Assembly: GCF_000730425.1 (NCBI RefSeq)
Contig: NZ_CP008896.1
Span: 1,240,001-1,304,000, forward strand
DNA from: Pseudomonas fluorescens
GTDB taxonomy: Bacteria > Pseudomonadota > Gammaproteobacteria > Pseudomonadales > Pseudomonadaceae
DNA: 64,000 nucleotides
Direction of reading: 5' to 3'
Shown here: positions 18,051 through 28,243 of the stretch, piece by piece
Layout: each line of letters opens with the position of its first letter
Position numbering within the stretch: the stretch's first letter is position 1
Notes under the pieces: generated by a model
What the model was told of the DNA's origin: nothing
Databases searched by the model: none
The model's input: only the letters and a program-made list of their open reading frames with translations
Made by a program: the position numbers and the translations under genes

Positions 18051-18689
18051 TCAGGCCCGCGGCACGCCGGCATCCAGTGCCGAGTACTTCAGGTGATTGC
18101 TCTCGACCATCTGCTTGAGCAATGCATTGACTTGGCGCGTGAAGGTATCGGCCACCGCTTCTTTTGGTGTGTAGGCCATCATCGGGATAAACCAGATACC
18201 CAACCAGGTGTTGATCGCATCATGGTTGCTGCCTTTGCTCAGCGCCTGGCCCTGTGGATCCAGCGCTTCCAGGCTCATGGTGTACTGGTCGGTACCCAGC
18301 GCCGGGATAATGGTGAAGGTGAAACCGCTGATAAAGGCCAGTGCCATCTGACCACCACCTGGTGGATGGTTGTAGACCTTCAGGCGCAGGCTGTAGTCGC
18401 CCGGCTGCTTCTGGAACTCATCCAGGGTCACCCGGCCGAACAGACCAGAATCGGTGAGGATTTTTTGCAGTTGCGGACGCAGCATGTCCCGCGCCTGGGG
18501 GACTTCGGCAGCGGCAGCGTTGGTCGGTTCGCCTTGATAGAAATCAAAGTCGACATAGACGTTCGGCTTGTTGGCGAAGCTCGCCTTCGATGGCAAGGTG
18601 ACTGGCGCGACTTCGTCCTTGGTGAAGCTGGCGCAGCCACTCACTGCCAACATCATCAGGGCCAACCCCAGCATTTTTCCAATGTGCAT
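18051..18689 (-). CDS. putative lipoprotein, unknown function
   Basis: A 212-aa protein with a lipoprotein signal (MHIGKMLGLALMMLAVSGCAS, Cys19). The mature part contains NKPNVYVDFDFYQGEP, a helix (RDMLRPQLQKILTDSGLFGRV) and a hydrophobic hairpin (MALAFISGFTFTIIPALG), followed by FTRQVNALLKQMV. This order (strand, helix, strand, helix, hydrophobic segment) is common in envelope lipoproteins with a TolB-N-like fold, but I cannot name the family. Confidence 0.78.
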   Translation of the reverse strand: MHIGKMLGLALMMLAVSGCASFTKDEVAPVTLPSKASFANKPNVYVDFDFYQGEPTNAAAAEVPQARDMLRPQLQKILTDSGLFGRVTLDEFQKQPGDYSLRLKVYNHPPGGGQMALAFISGFTFTIIPALGTDQYTMSLEALDPQGQALSKGSNHDAINTWLGIWFIPMMAYTPKEAVADTFTRQVNALLKQMVESNHLKYSALDAGVPRA

Positions 18690-18903
18690 TACGACTTCCT
18701 TAGTTGATGGAGCGTCTCCATGGCCGGAGGTGCTGGGGGCGGATAATAGAGAATCAACCGCCTCGGTAAAAGTCCGCAGTAGGAAAAACCCTCACTCGTT
18801 ATCGGCGTTTACCACTGATACGTCGCACTGGCCTGCATCGCACGTAACGAGCCATGCCAGCACCATGAGCACCATGAGCACGAGTAGCATGATGCATGGG
18901 GGC

Positions 18904-21051
18904 TTAACGCAGGCTCCAGGAGACCCCGGCATACACGCCCATGCCATCGCCCGGGGTCGAACGCGCCATGTCAGTGCCATGGTCGTCATAGCCCGGCGTC
19001 ACGGTATTGGCATAGCGCTGGTGGGTCAGGTTGCGCAGGTCGACCCAGGCTTGCCAGTCCTGTTTCGGTGCGTCATAGCCAACCGTGGCGCCCAACAAGC
19101 CATAGGCTGACGCGTAGTAGGAGTTGGCATAGTCCACCGCCACCCGCGAGGAATACTCGCCATTGAGGCTGCTGAAAAAGCCGCTGGGATGGCTGTAGCG
19201 CAACTGCGCCTGGTAATAGTGCTTGGGGATGCCGGGCAGCGTGTTGTCGCCAAACCTTGGGTCATCGCGGTAGTGGAAATTGCTGAACGTGTAGGCCTGG
19301 CGCAGGGCCAGGCGGCCGGCATTGCCACCGTCCCACAGCGGGCTGATGAGGCTCAGTTCCAGGCCTTGGTGGATGGTCGGGCTGGCGTTGGATTCGGCGA
19401 CCACCTGCGAGGTCGTGGGACTCGCCGCCTGAGTCTCGACGCTAAGCAGTTCATGGCGCACCCGCGAGTGGTACAACGCCAGGTCCCATTGACCGAACCA
19501 GGCTTCGCCGCGCCCGCCCACTTCCAGGGTGGTGGCGGTCTGGTTTTGCAGCGCTACGCCCTCACGCGCCAAACCTGATGCCGGATTATTGGCCTCTTTG
19601 GGAAAAAACTTGTTGGAGCCCCAGATCATCGACCAGGCATGGGGTGGCTCCACCGAGCGGCTCAAGTTGCCATACACCTGCAACTGCGGGTTGAAGTCAT
19701 AGCGCAGGCCCACGCGCGGGGCATAGTCCCAGTCGTGAGTGCTGACGGGGGCACGGGTTTCGGGATAAGTGACTTCGGTTTCACGGCGGGTGTAGATCGC
19801 CGCCAGCCCGGTGGTCAGCCACAGGTCAGGCAGCAACTCCAAGTCGTTGCTCACCTGCAACACCGTATCCGACCCCAGGTAACTGTAGTCACGGGTCTTG
19901 GTGCCGGGGGCGAAGTTGGCGGTGCTGCCGGCAGGTACCCGCACATATTCGGACGCGCCGTTATTGGGCAGGCCCTGGGTCGTGCGCAGGCCGAGCGTGG
20001 TCTTGCTGTCATGCCCCAGCAGCGTGTCCTGGCGAATATAGTTCAAGGTGCCGCTGATATCGGTGTACGCCACCTTCAACCGGTTGGTGCCCTCGCGCAG
20101 GTCCATGGGGTAGTCGTGATACACCAGGCCCGCCTCGATGCGGGCGTTATCGTCCAGTTGCAGGGTGGTCTTGTTGGCGATCCAGGTAGAACCTGGCTGC
20201 AAGCGCTTGGAATCGCGTGTCAGGTTAAGGGCATTGGCCGCGCGCGGGCTGTGCTCGATCTGCTGGCGCGTGAGTTTGCCAGGGCTGTCGTTGGCGGTCT
20301 CACGGTAGCGAAAGTAGAAACGGGTTTCCAGGTCCGGGTTGAACCGGTAGCCAAAGTTGGCCGCCATGCCCTTGCCACTGCCGGCGCTTTGTTGCTGGAA
20401 ACCATCGTAGTCAGAATCAGTCAGGCTGATGTAATAGTCGGCATCGCCCAGCACTTGCCCAGAGCTGATTTCCCGCTGGGCATAACCATGGCTGCCGGCC
20501 TCATAGCGCACCCGCAACCGGGGTGCATCGTAGCCTGTGTGGGTCACATAGTTGACCGCCCCGCCCAGGGCCAGTGCGCCCCGGTCAAACCCGTTGGCGC
20601 CGCGCAACACTTCAACCCGACTGAGCCACAACGGATCCTTGAGTTCGTAGGGGGTGCCGCCAGGGCCGGTGAGTGGCAGGCCGTCGATGGTTTCATACAG
20701 GCCGGACGCATGGCTGCCAGGGCCACGGTTGAGGCCCGAGCCGCGAATGGAGATTTTCACCCCTTCATTGTTCGCTGCCTTGGCGTAGATGCCAGCCTGG
20801 TACTTGAGCACATCTTCGTTGCTGCTGACCCGCCCCTGCTCGACGCTAGCCATATCAATGAAGTTGGTCGCACCAGGCACCTGCTTGAGTTGCGCCTGGG
20901 CCACTTCGCCTTCGCTCAGTTCAGTGCTGGTGACTTGCAGCGGCGCCAACTGCAGCGCCTCCTGGGCCTGGGACAGGTGGCTGAAGGTCAGGACGGCCCC
21001 CAAGCCGAGCCAGCGCGGGGAAAGCACAAACGGAGGTTGTCGCAGGCACAT
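18904..21051 (-). CDS. TonB-dependent outer-membrane receptor
   Basis: A 715-aa receptor with a signal peptide (to about residue 29), a plug domain (KQVPGATNFIDMASVEQGRVSS, YQAGIYAKAANNEGVKISIRGSG; RVEVLRGANGFDRGALALGGAVNYV near 145-170) and a 22-strand barrel ending in a phenylalanine-less terminal strand VYAGVSWSLR. The N-terminal plug starts directly after the signal, so there is no extra sigma-regulator signalling domain. The closing part resembles siderophore/xenosiderophore receptors such as FecA-like or copper-type OprC relatives, but the ligand cannot be told. No neighbour for ferric transport is present. Confidence 0.88.
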   Translation of the reverse strand: MCLRQPPFVLSPRWLGLGAVLTFSHLSQAQEALQLAPLQVTSTELSEGEVAQAQLKQVPGATNFIDMASVEQGRVSSNEDVLKYQAGIYAKAANNEGVKISIRGSGLNRGPGSHASGLYETIDGLPLTGPGGTPYELKDPLWLSRVEVLRGANGFDRGALALGGAVNYVTHTGYDAPRLRVRYEAGSHGYAQREISSGQVLGDADYYISLTDSDYDGFQQQSAGSGKGMAANFGYRFNPDLETRFYFRYRETANDSPGKLTRQQIEHSPRAANALNLTRDSKRLQPGSTWIANKTTLQLDDNARIEAGLVYHDYPMDLREGTNRLKVAYTDISGTLNYIRQDTLLGHDSKTTLGLRTTQGLPNNGASEYVRVPAGSTANFAPGTKTRDYSYLGSDTVLQVSNDLELLPDLWLTTGLAAIYTRRETEVTYPETRAPVSTHDWDYAPRVGLRYDFNPQLQVYGNLSRSVEPPHAWSMIWGSNKFFPKEANNPASGLAREGVALQNQTATTLEVGGRGEAWFGQWDLALYHSRVRHELLSVETQAASPTTSQVVAESNASPTIHQGLELSLISPLWDGGNAGRLALRQAYTFSNFHYRDDPRFGDNTLPGIPKHYYQAQLRYSHPSGFFSSLNGEYSSRVAVDYANSYYASAYGLLGATVGYDAPKQDWQAWVDLRNLTHQRYANTVTPGYDDHGTDMARSTPGDGMGVYAGVSWSLR

Positions 21052-21178
21052 GGGCCGAATCCTTGAAGAGGTCTGCGCTTGGAAGCCGCGGATGATACGC
21101 AGGTCACGTACAAACCTCGCCGATTAGGCTAATGTGCCTGACCCTGAGCGCCCCTTCACTCTTGAGGCCAAGCTTTTC

Positions 21179-22015
21179 ATGCGTAATTTCGCCTTCGCCA
21201 GCATCTGCCTGTTCTCCTCACTCTTGCTCGGTTGCCAACAGCACCCACCCGCCAACGACCAGTTGGATGCGGTGCTCTGGACCCAGACCTCCATCGAGCA
21301 CGAGTTGATCTATCGCCAGGTGTTCGCTGACGCCACCCGCCAGCTCGACGTGGCCCTGGCCGCCAAGGACTGGGACGCCCTGCCCTTTGCCCCGCGCAAC
21401 CTGAACGGCCTGCCGCCGGCAGTGATCGTCGATATCGATGAAACCCTGCTGGACAACGTGCCGCTCAATGCCCGGGACATCATCAGCAACCAGGTCTACT
21501 CCTACGATCGCTGGAACACCTGGGTCAACCAGGCCAAGGCCCAGGCCCTGCCCGGCGCCGTGGCATTCTTGCAGGCTGCGCAACAACGCGGGATCACGGT
21601 GTATTACCTGACCAACCGCGAACACAGTCAGGTCCAGGCCACCGTCGACAACCTGCGCCTGCGCGGCTTCCCAGTGCAGAACAACGAACAAGTGCTCGCG
21701 GCCGCCACCCCGACCGGCCACTGCGAGCAGGCCGGCTACGGCAAGAACTGCCGACGCCAGTGGGTCGCCAGCCAGGCGCGGGTACTGTTGATGGTCGGTG
21801 ACTCCCTGGGGGATTTCGTCCAGGCCGGGCAGAACACCCTGGCCGCTCAACGCCGGGCGGTCGAGCCCTATGTGGGCTGGTTCGGCCAACGCTGGTTCCT
21901 GCTACCCAATCCGACCTACGGCAACTGGTACAGCGCACCCTATGGCGACCGCGAAGACATTCCATTTGAGCAGAAGCGCTTTTTCAAGCGTGAGGCCCTT
22001 CAATTACAGCAATAA
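21179..22015 (+). CDS. HAD-family acid phosphatase, lipoprotein e(P4)-like
   Basis: A 278-aa outer-membrane-type lipoprotein phosphatase. The signal is MRNFAFASICLFSSLLLGC with acylated Cys19. HAD motif I is IVDIDETLLDN (nucleophile Asp), motif II lies in YYLTNRE, and motif III/IV in LLMVGDSLGDF. The family (class C acid phosphatase, e.g. e(P4)) removes phosphate from nucleotides or phosphomonoesters at the cell surface. The start at 21179 is used because the upstream 15 residues are not signal-like. Confidence 0.9.
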   Translation: MRNFAFASICLFSSLLLGCQQHPPANDQLDAVLWTQTSIEHELIYRQVFADATRQLDVALAAKDWDALPFAPRNLNGLPPAVIVDIDETLLDNVPLNARDIISNQVYSYDRWNTWVNQAKAQALPGAVAFLQAAQQRGITVYYLTNREHSQVQATVDNLRLRGFPVQNNEQVLAAATPTGHCEQAGYGKNCRRQWVASQARVLLMVGDSLGDFVQAGQNTLAAQRRAVEPYVGWFGQRWFLLPNPTYGNWYSAPYGDREDIPFEQKRFFKREALQLQQ

Positions 22016-22023
22016 CCCGCTGT

Positions 22024-22094
22024 ATGTAGGAGCCGGCTTGTAACGGCGATGGCGGCCCTGAGCACGCCATCGCCGGCAAGCCGGCTCCTACATG
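22024..22094. repeat. REPIN
   Basis: A pair of inverted REP cores (GGAGCCGGCTTG and CGCCGGCAAGCCGGCTCC) between the acid phosphatase and the convergent AraC gene, overlapping the last codons of the latter. Confidence 0.85.
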
Positions 22095-22852
22095 GCCTGG
22101 CGATACTGACGCGGCGTAAAGCCGGTCAGCGCCTTGAACTGCCGGGTGAATGCGCTGTGGTCGGTGTAGCCGCATTGCAGGGCCACTTCGGTGATGGGCA
22201 GTTCGGTGTGCAGCAGCCGATGGGCATGCTCCAGGCGTACTTTCTGGATCATCTGCCGAGGTGTCAGGTGGAACACGCGCTTGCAGTAGCGCTCCAGTTG
22301 CGCCACTGAAATACCGGCGATGCGCGTCAGCTCACCGAGGGTCACGCGCTGGTTGAAGTGGGCGCGGATGTGTTCGTCCACCGCCGCCAAGCGCTGATAC
22401 GCCGGGTGGGTCTGGCTGGCAGATTGCAGATCGACCGAGATGCCTGCCAGGCCGATGATCGCACCTTCGCGGTTATACAACGGCCACTTGTGGGTCAGGC
22501 ACCAGCCGGGTTCGCGGCTGCCGTACAGGTGCAACTCCAGTTGGTCCTCCAGCACCAGGCCCTGTTCCAGCACACGCCGATCCTGTTCGGTATAGCCGGG
22601 CCCCAACTGCGCGGGAAACACCTCGGCGCTGGTCTTGCCCAGTAAGGGCCGCAGGTCTTTCAAGGCGCAACGCTGCACCAGGGTGCGGTTGGCCATGACG
22701 TAGCGCGCCTGCACATCCTTGATAAACATCGTCGCATTGGGAATCACATCGAGCATCGGCAACAACATGGCCACGCCCGCCAGCAGGTGTTCGAGGCTGT
22801 GTGGCCGCTGCTCGCTGCCTTGGCAAAGGGTCGCAAACGCGTTGTGCATCAT
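22088..22852 (-). CDS. AraC-family regulator with PAS domain, next to hydroxyproline genes
   Basis: A 254-aa activator. A PAS domain occupies the N-terminal half (MLDVIPNATMFIKDVQARYVMANRTL; WPLYNREGAIIGLAGISVDL) and a double helix-turn-helix the C-terminal third (VTLGELTRIAGISVAQLERYCKRVF; ITEVALQCGYTDHSAFTRQFKALTGFTPRQYRQ). The start at 22852 (MMHNAFATLCQ) is chosen; an upstream ATG would add a low-complexity extension. It is divergent from the permease-epimerase operon with about 200 bp between. The equivalent AraC-type gene in other pseudomonads is LhpR, the hydroxyproline-responsive activator, which is the likely role here. Confidence 0.85.
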   Translation of the reverse strand: MMHNAFATLCQGSEQRPHSLEHLLAGVAMLLPMLDVIPNATMFIKDVQARYVMANRTLVQRCALKDLRPLLGKTSAEVFPAQLGPGYTEQDRRVLEQGLVLEDQLELHLYGSREPGWCLTHKWPLYNREGAIIGLAGISVDLQSASQTHPAYQRLAAVDEHIRAHFNQRVTLGELTRIAGISVAQLERYCKRVFHLTPRQMIQKVRLEHAHRLLHTELPITEVALQCGYTDHSAFTRQFKALTGFTPRQYRQAM

Positions 22853-23052
22853 GCCGCTCACCGCCTCGTTTATAGCGTTGCCGGGCCAGCAGATTGCCCG
22901 ATGGCCATGGCCCTGTCGAGCGCTGCTGTGCACCGGGCAATTGTGCTGAATTCGTCATCGATAGCGGCGCAAAACATCAATCGCCAACGGGCCGATGGGT
23001 TCACTGTAGCGCCACTGCATGCCTATCCAATAACCCACAAGAAGGCGCCGCT

Positions 23053-24669
23053 ATGTCAGCCCAAGGCAAGTTCAAGAAACAGCTGTCTCTGATCGACCTC
23101 ACCTTTATCGGACTGGGAGCCATCTTCGGTTCCGGTTGGTTGTTTGCCGCCAGCCACGTGTCGTCCATCGCAGGTCCTGCCGGGATTTTTTCCTGGTTGC
23201 TCGGCGGTTTTGCCGTGCTGCTGTTGGGCATTGTGTATTGCGAATTGGGTGCGGCCCTGCCCCGTGCCGGCGGCGTGGTGCGCTACCCGGTGTATTCCCA
23301 CGGCCCGTTGCTCGGCTACCTGATGGGCTTTATCACGCTGATCGCGTTTTCCAGCCTGGTAGCGATTGAAGTGGTCGCCTCAAGGCAATACGCCGCCGCC
23401 TGGTTTCCCGAGTTGACCAAGGTTGGCTCCAGCGACCCCACCCCCCTCGGTTGGTTGGTGCAGTTCGGCCTGCTCTGCCTGTTTTTCGTGCTCAACTACC
23501 GCAGCGTCAAGACCTTCGCCATCGCCAATAACCTGGTCAGCATCTTCAAGTTCATCGTGCCACTGCTGGTGATCGGCGTGCTGTTCACCTTCTTCAAACC
23601 GGCCAACTTTCACTCCCAGGGATTCGCACCGTTCGGCCTGTCGGGGATTGAAATGGCGGTGTCCGCCGGTGGGGTGATTTTTGCCTATCTGGGGCTGACC
23701 CCGATCATCTCGGTGGCCAGCGAAGTGAAGAACCCGCAACGCACCATTCCCATTGCCCTGATCCTTTCGGTACTGCTGTCCACGGCGATTTACGTGCTGC
23801 TGCAGGTGGCATTCCTAGGCGGCGTGCCCACCGAAATGCTCGCCAACGGCTGGGCAGGCATCAGCCAGGAACTGGCCCTGCCCTACCGTGATATCGCCCT
23901 GGCTCTGGGGGTGGGTTGGCTGGCCTATCTGGTGGTGGCTGACGCGGTGATCTCCCCCAGCGGCTGCGGCAATATCTATATGAACGCCACGCCGCGGGTG
24001 ATCTATGGCTGGGCGCAGACTGGCACCTTCTTCAAGATTTTTACGCGTATCGATGAGAAGTCCGGCATCCCGCGCCCGGCACTGTGGCTGACCTTTGGCT
24101 TGTCGGTGTTCTGGACGCTGCCGTTCCCGTCCTGGGAGGCGCTGATCAATGTGGTGTCTGCCGCCCTGGTCTTGAGCTACGCCGTGGCCCCGGTGTGCGT
24201 TGCCGCACTGCGGCGCAATGCGCCGGACATGCCGCGCCCGTTCCGGGTCAAGGGGATGAATGTGCTGGGCCCACTGTCGTTCATCATCGCCGCGCTGATC
24301 GTTTACTGGTCGGGCTGGAACACCGTGTCCTGGCTGCTTGGCCTGCAAATCGTGATGTTTGTGGTGTACCTGCTGTGCCGTCGCCTGGTGCCGACCCAAC
24401 GCCTGAGCATCGCCCGGCAAGTGCGCTCCAGCGCATGGCTGATCGGCTTCTACGCGCTAACCATGGTGCTGTCCAAACTCGGCAGCTTTGGTGGGCTGGG
24501 CGTGCTTAGCCATCCCTTCGACACCCTGGTCGTCGCCGCCTGCGCGCTGGGCATCTACTACTGGGGCGCGGCCACCGGCGTGCCGGCGCACCTGGTGCAA
24601 CTGGAACATGAAGACGACGAAAGCGAAGCCGTGCTGCCCACTGCCGGCATGCAGCCGGCCAACGCATGA
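23053..24669 (+). CDS. APC-family permease, probable hydroxyproline transporter
   Basis: A 538-aa amino-acid permease with about 12 membrane segments. TM1 contains [18 protein letters not shown], with the small-residue motif that binds the substrate backbone, and TM6 has the unwound segment [16 protein letters not shown]. The start at 23053 has AAGGCGCC upstream and removes 53 spurious residues. Position at the head of the epimerase-deaminase cluster implies uptake of trans-4-hydroxy-L-proline or a related imino acid. The stop lies 26 bp before the epimerase start. Confidence 0.88.
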   Translation: MSAQGKFKKQLSLIDLTFIGLGAIFGSGWLFAASHVSSIAGPAGIFSWLLGGFAVLLLGIVYCELGAALPRAGGVVRYPVYSHGPLLGYLMGFITLIAFSSLVAIEVVASRQYAAAWFPELTKVGSSDPTPLGWLVQFGLLCLFFVLNYRSVKTFAIANNLVSIFKFIVPLLVIGVLFTFFKPANFHSQGFAPFGLSGIEMAVSAGGVIFAYLGLTPIISVASEVKNPQRTIPIALILSVLLSTAIYVLLQVAFLGGVPTEMLANGWAGISQELALPYRDIALALGVGWLAYLVVADAVISPSGCGNIYMNATPRVIYGWAQTGTFFKIFTRIDEKSGIPRPALWLTFGLSVFWTLPFPSWEALINVVSAALVLSYAVAPVCVAALRRNAPDMPRPFRVKGMNVLGPLSFIIAALIVYWSGWNTVSWLLGLQIVMFVVYLLCRRLVPTQRLSIARQVRSSAWLIGFYALTMVLSKLGSFGGLGVLSHPFDTLVVAACALGIYYWGAATGVPAHLVQLEHEDDESEAVLPTAGMQPANA

Positions 24670-24695
24670 CTGGCCAATCACCAAGGAATAGCTGG

Positions 24696-25622
24696 ATGAA
24701 ACGACTGCACGTGATTGATTCCCACACCGGCGGCGAACCCACGCGCCTGATCATGAATGGCTTCCCCACCCTTACCGGCCAGACCATCGCCGAGCAACTC
24801 GACAGCCTGCGCACCGAACATGATCAATGGCGCCGCGCTTGTCTGCTGGAGCCCCGTGGCAACGATGTACTGGTCGGTGCGCTGTACTGCGAGCCGGTCT
24901 CGCCGGGCGCCACTTGTGGCGTGATTTTCTTCAACAATGCCGGCTACCTCGGCATGTGTGGCCACGGCACCATCGGCCTGGTCGCCTCGTTGCACTACCT
25001 GGGGCACATCGCACCCGGGGAGCACCGCATCGACACACCGGTGGGCCCGGTCAGCGCCACCTTGCATGCGGACGGCGCAGTGACCCTGCGCAATGTGCCT
25101 GCCTATCGCTATCGCCAGCAGGTGCCGGTGGAAGTACCGGGCCATGGCCGCGTGTATGGCGATATCGCCTGGGGTGGCAATTGGTTTTTCCTGGTGTCCG
25201 AGCACGGCCAGGGCTTGCACATGGCCAATGTCGATGCCCTCACCGACTTCACCTGGGCGATGCTCAAGGCCCTCCAAGCCCAAGGCATCCATGGCGAAGA
25301 CGGCGCGTTGATCGACCATATCGAACTGTTCGCCGATGACGACCAGGCCGACAGCCGCAATTTCGTCATGTGCCCTGGCAAGGCCTACGACCGATCGCCC
25401 TGCGGCACCGGCACCAGCGCCAAGCTGGCGTGCCTGGCCGCCGATGGAAAACTCAAGGCCGGGGAGCCGTGGAGACAAGCCAGCATCACCGCCAGCCAAT
25501 TCGAAGGCCGCTTTGAGTGGGAGGGCGAACGCATCCGCCCCTTCATCACCGGCCGCGCCTACATGACCGCCGACAGCACCTTGTTGATCGACGAACAGGA
25601 CCCTTTCGCCTGGGGCATTTAA
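24696..25622 (+). CDS. lhpA: 4-hydroxyproline 2-epimerase
   Basis: Converts trans-4-hydroxy-L-proline to cis-4-hydroxy-D-proline, the entry step of the pathway. The 308-aa member of the proline racemase family has both catalytic cysteines: Cys88 ([12 protein letters not shown]) and Cys236 ([11 protein letters not shown]). The two-Cys pattern separates epimerases from the Thr-containing dehydratases. The start at 24696 ([17 protein letters not shown]) is the family start. It lies between the permease and the deaminase in one operon. Confidence 0.93.
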   Translation: MKRLHVIDSHTGGEPTRLIMNGFPTLTGQTIAEQLDSLRTEHDQWRRACLLEPRGNDVLVGALYCEPVSPGATCGVIFFNNAGYLGMCGHGTIGLVASLHYLGHIAPGEHRIDTPVGPVSATLHADGAVTLRNVPAYRYRQQVPVEVPGHGRVYGDIAWGGNWFFLVSEHGQGLHMANVDALTDFTWAMLKALQAQGIHGEDGALIDHIELFADDDQADSRNFVMCPGKAYDRSPCGTGTSAKLACLAADGKLKAGEPWRQASITASQFEGRFEWEGERIRPFITGRAYMTADSTLLIDEQDPFAWGI

Positions 25623-25666
25623 GCACCCGGTCGCTTTAAAACAGACCCTTCCAAGGAGATAAAACA

Positions 25667-26614
25667 ATGAGCGATAACATCTTCACCGGCTGCATCCCGG
25701 CCCTGATGACCCCGTGCACTGCCGAGCGCCAGCCGGACTTCGACGCCCTGGTTGCCAAGGGCCGCGAGCTGATCGAGATCGGCATGAGCGCCGTGGTGTA
25801 TTGCGGCTCCATGGGCGACTGGCCGCTGCTCACCGAAGCCCAGCGCCAGGAAGGCGTGGCCCGCCTGGTAGCGGCGGGTATCCCGACCATCGTCGGCACC
25901 GGCGCGGTCAACAGCCGTGAAGCCGTTTCCCATGCGGCGCATGCGGCCAAGGTCGGCGTCCATGGCTTGATGGTCATCCCGCGGGTGCTGTCCCGTGGTG
26001 CCTCGGCCACCGCACAAAAGGCCCACTTCGCGGCAATCCTCAGCGCTGCGCCAAACCTGCCGGCGGTGATCTACAACAGCCCCTACTACGGCTTTGCCAC
26101 CCGCGCCGACCTGTTCTTTGAACTGCGCCGCGAGTACCCGAACCTGATCGGCTTCAAGGAATTCGGCGGTGGCGCCGACCTGCGCTACGCGGCCGAACAC
26201 ATCACCTCCAAGGACGATGACGTGACCCTGATGGTGGGTGTGGATACCCAAGTGGTGCACGGTTTTGTCAACTGCAGCGCCACCGGTGCCATCACCGGCA
26301 TCGGCAACGCCCTGCCACGGGAAGTCCTGCAACTGGTGGCCTTGAGCAAGAAAGCCGCCAAGGGCGATGCCAAAGCCCGGCGCCAGGCCCGCGAGCTGGA
26401 AGCGGCGCTGGCGGTGCTGTCGTCCTTCGATGAAGGCTGCGACCTGGTGCTCTATTACAAGCACTTGATGGTGCTCAATGGCGACCTGGAGTACCGCCTG
26501 CACTTCAACCAAAGCGATGTACTCAGCGATGCCCAGCGCCGGTATGCCGAGAACCAGTACGCGCTGTTCCGCCAGTGGTACGCCAACTGGTCGGCAGAAC
26601 AGAACATCGACTGA
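25667..26614 (+). CDS. lhpC: pyrroline-4-hydroxy-2-carboxylate deaminase (DapA family)
   Basis: Converts the imino acid made from cis-4-hydroxy-D-proline to 2-oxoglutarate semialdehyde and ammonia. The 315-aa TIM-barrel protein of the dihydrodipicolinate synthase family has its Schiff-base lysine at Lys164 in IGFKEFGG and the YNSPYYG segment (Tyr of the proton relay) near 136-142. AAGGAGA lies 7 bp before the ATG. The identity rests on its position between epimerase and semialdehyde dehydrogenase. A terminator-like hairpin follows 8 bp after the stop. Confidence 0.9.
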   Translation: MSDNIFTGCIPALMTPCTAERQPDFDALVAKGRELIEIGMSAVVYCGSMGDWPLLTEAQRQEGVARLVAAGIPTIVGTGAVNSREAVSHAAHAAKVGVHGLMVIPRVLSRGASATAQKAHFAAILSAAPNLPAVIYNSPYYGFATRADLFFELRREYPNLIGFKEFGGGADLRYAAEHITSKDDDVTLMVGVDTQVVHGFVNCSATGAITGIGNALPREVLQLVALSKKAAKGDAKARRQARELEAALAVLSSFDEGCDLVLYYKHLMVLNGDLEYRLHFNQSDVLSDAQRRYAENQYALFRQWYANWSAEQNID

Positions 26615-26622
26615 CTGCCCGT

Positions 26623-26658
26623 ACGCCGCTGTTGCACAGCGGCGTTTCTTCTTTTTTC
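26623..26658 (+). terminator. intra-operon intrinsic terminator or attenuator
   Basis: A perfect 9-bp stem, ACGCCGCTG / CAGCGGCGT, with loop TTGCA is followed by TTCTTCTTTTTT. It lies between lhpC and the aldehyde dehydrogenase gene and ends 11 bp before the latter's ATG. It looks strong enough to stop part of the transcription. Confidence 0.8.
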
Positions 26659-26669
26659 AGGAACAGGCC

Positions 26670-28241
26670 ATGACTCTGACAGGCAATATGCTGATCGGTC
26701 AGCACTCCATTCCCGGCACCCGCGCCGCCCTCCACGCCATCAACCCGGCAACCCAGGCTGCGCTGGAGCCGGCCTATCACGGCGGTTCCACCGAACAGGT
26801 GGCCCAGGCCTGCGCGCTGGCGTGGTCAGCCTTCGATCGCTACCGCGAAACGTCCCTGGCGGCGCGTGCTGAATGTCTCGACACCATCGCCGATGAAATA
26901 GAAGCCCTGGGCGATGAACTGATCGAACGGGCGGTGGCTGAAACCGGCTTGCCCCAGGCGCGAATCCAGGGCGAACGGGGCCGTACCTGCCAGCAACTGC
27001 GCGCGTTCGCCCGGACCGTGCGCGCCGGCGAGTGGCTGGATGTGCGGGTCGACACCGCACAACCCGAACGCCAGCCCCTGCCCCGTGCCGACCTGCGCCA
27101 ACGCCAGGTGCCGCTGGGGCCGGTGGCGGTATTCGGCGCCAGCAACTTCCCGCTGGCCTTTTCGGTGGCAGGCGGTGATACCGCTTCGGCACTCGCCGCC
27201 GGTTGCCCGGTGATCGTCAAAGCCCACGGCGCCCACCCCGGCACCAGCGAACTGGTGGGCCGTGCGCTGGCCCGTGCAGTCAAGCAATGTGGCCTGCCCG
27301 AAGGCGTGTTCTCCCTGCTGTACGGCGCTGACCATGAAGTGGGGATGGCCCTGGTCAGCGACCCACGGATCAAGGCCGTGGGGTTTACCGGCTCGCGAAG
27401 TGGCGGCATCGCCTTGTGCCAGGCGGCCCAGGCACGCCCGGTGCCCATCCCGGTGTATGCAGAAATGAGTTCGATCAATCCGGTGTACCTGTTCCCTGCC
27501 GCCCTCAAGGCGCGCAGCGAGGCGTTGGCGCAAGGCTTTGTCGCCTCACTGACCCAGGGCGCCGGGCAGTTCTGCACCAACCCCGGCCTGGTGATTGCGG
27601 TGCAAGGCGCGCCGCTTGCGCAGTTTGTCAGCATCGCCAGCAACCTCCTGCAACGCAGCCCGGCGCAGACCATGCTCACCCCGGGCATCTTCCAGGCCTA
27701 TCAGGCGGGCATCGGCGCTCTGGCCGAGCATGCCCATTGCCTAGCCAGCGGGTTGGCGGCGCAAGGCCCGAACCAATGCCAGGCCCAGCTGTTTGCTACC
27801 CACGCGCAAGACTTCCTCGCCAACCCACATCTACAGGCCGAAGTCTTCGGCGCCGCCTCGTTGCTGGTGCAATGCGCCGACAACGAGCAAGTGCGCCAAG
27901 TGACCGAACACCTCGAAGGCCAACTGACCGCAACCCTGCACCTGGATGAGGGCGACCTGGGGCACGCACAGGCATTGCTGCCGGCCCTTGAACGCAAGGC
28001 TGGCCGGCTGCTGGTCAATGGCTGGCCGACTGGGGTGGAGGTGTGTGACGCCATGGTGCATGGCGGGCCGTTCCCGGCCACCTCGGACTCACGCTCGACC
28101 TCAGTCGGTACCGCTGCGATCCTGCGCTTCCTGCGCCCGGTGTGTTACCAGGACTTCCCCGACAGCCTGCTGCCCGCGGCCTTGAAACAGGCTAATCCCT
28201 TGCAGTTGCGGCGTTTGCTCGACGGCCAGAGAGAAGCCTGA
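26670..28241 (+). CDS. lhpG: 2-oxoglutarate semialdehyde dehydrogenase (NADP+)
   Basis: Oxidises 2-oxoglutarate semialdehyde to 2-oxoglutarate, the last step of hydroxyproline breakdown. The 523-aa aldehyde dehydrogenase has catalytic Cys302 ([10 protein letters not shown]), general base Glu265 ([10 protein letters not shown]) and the cofactor-binding FTGSRSGG loop near 239. The open frame extends to 26478 in the end of lhpC, but the ATG at 26670 has CAGGAA upstream and gives the family start, so the longer form is rejected. The gene is followed by the FAD dehydrogenase 2 bp after its stop. Confidence 0.92.
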   Translation: MTLTGNMLIGQHSIPGTRAALHAINPATQAALEPAYHGGSTEQVAQACALAWSAFDRYRETSLAARAECLDTIADEIEALGDELIERAVAETGLPQARIQGERGRTCQQLRAFARTVRAGEWLDVRVDTAQPERQPLPRADLRQRQVPLGPVAVFGASNFPLAFSVAGGDTASALAAGCPVIVKAHGAHPGTSELVGRALARAVKQCGLPEGVFSLLYGADHEVGMALVSDPRIKAVGFTGSRSGGIALCQAAQARPVPIPVYAEMSSINPVYLFPAALKARSEALAQGFVASLTQGAGQFCTNPGLVIAVQGAPLAQFVSIASNLLQRSPAQTMLTPGIFQAYQAGIGALAEHAHCLASGLAAQGPNQCQAQLFATHAQDFLANPHLQAEVFGAASLLVQCADNEQVRQVTEHLEGQLTATLHLDEGDLGHAQALLPALERKAGRLLVNGWPTGVEVCDAMVHGGPFPATSDSRSTSVGTAAILRFLRPVCYQDFPDSLLPAALKQANPLQLRRLLDGQREA

Positions 28242-28243
28242 CC

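Noticed and set aside
19639..21066. Long plus-strand frame of 475 codons opposite the TonB receptor
   Set aside because: A shadow of the receptor gene with no ribosome site and no family character.
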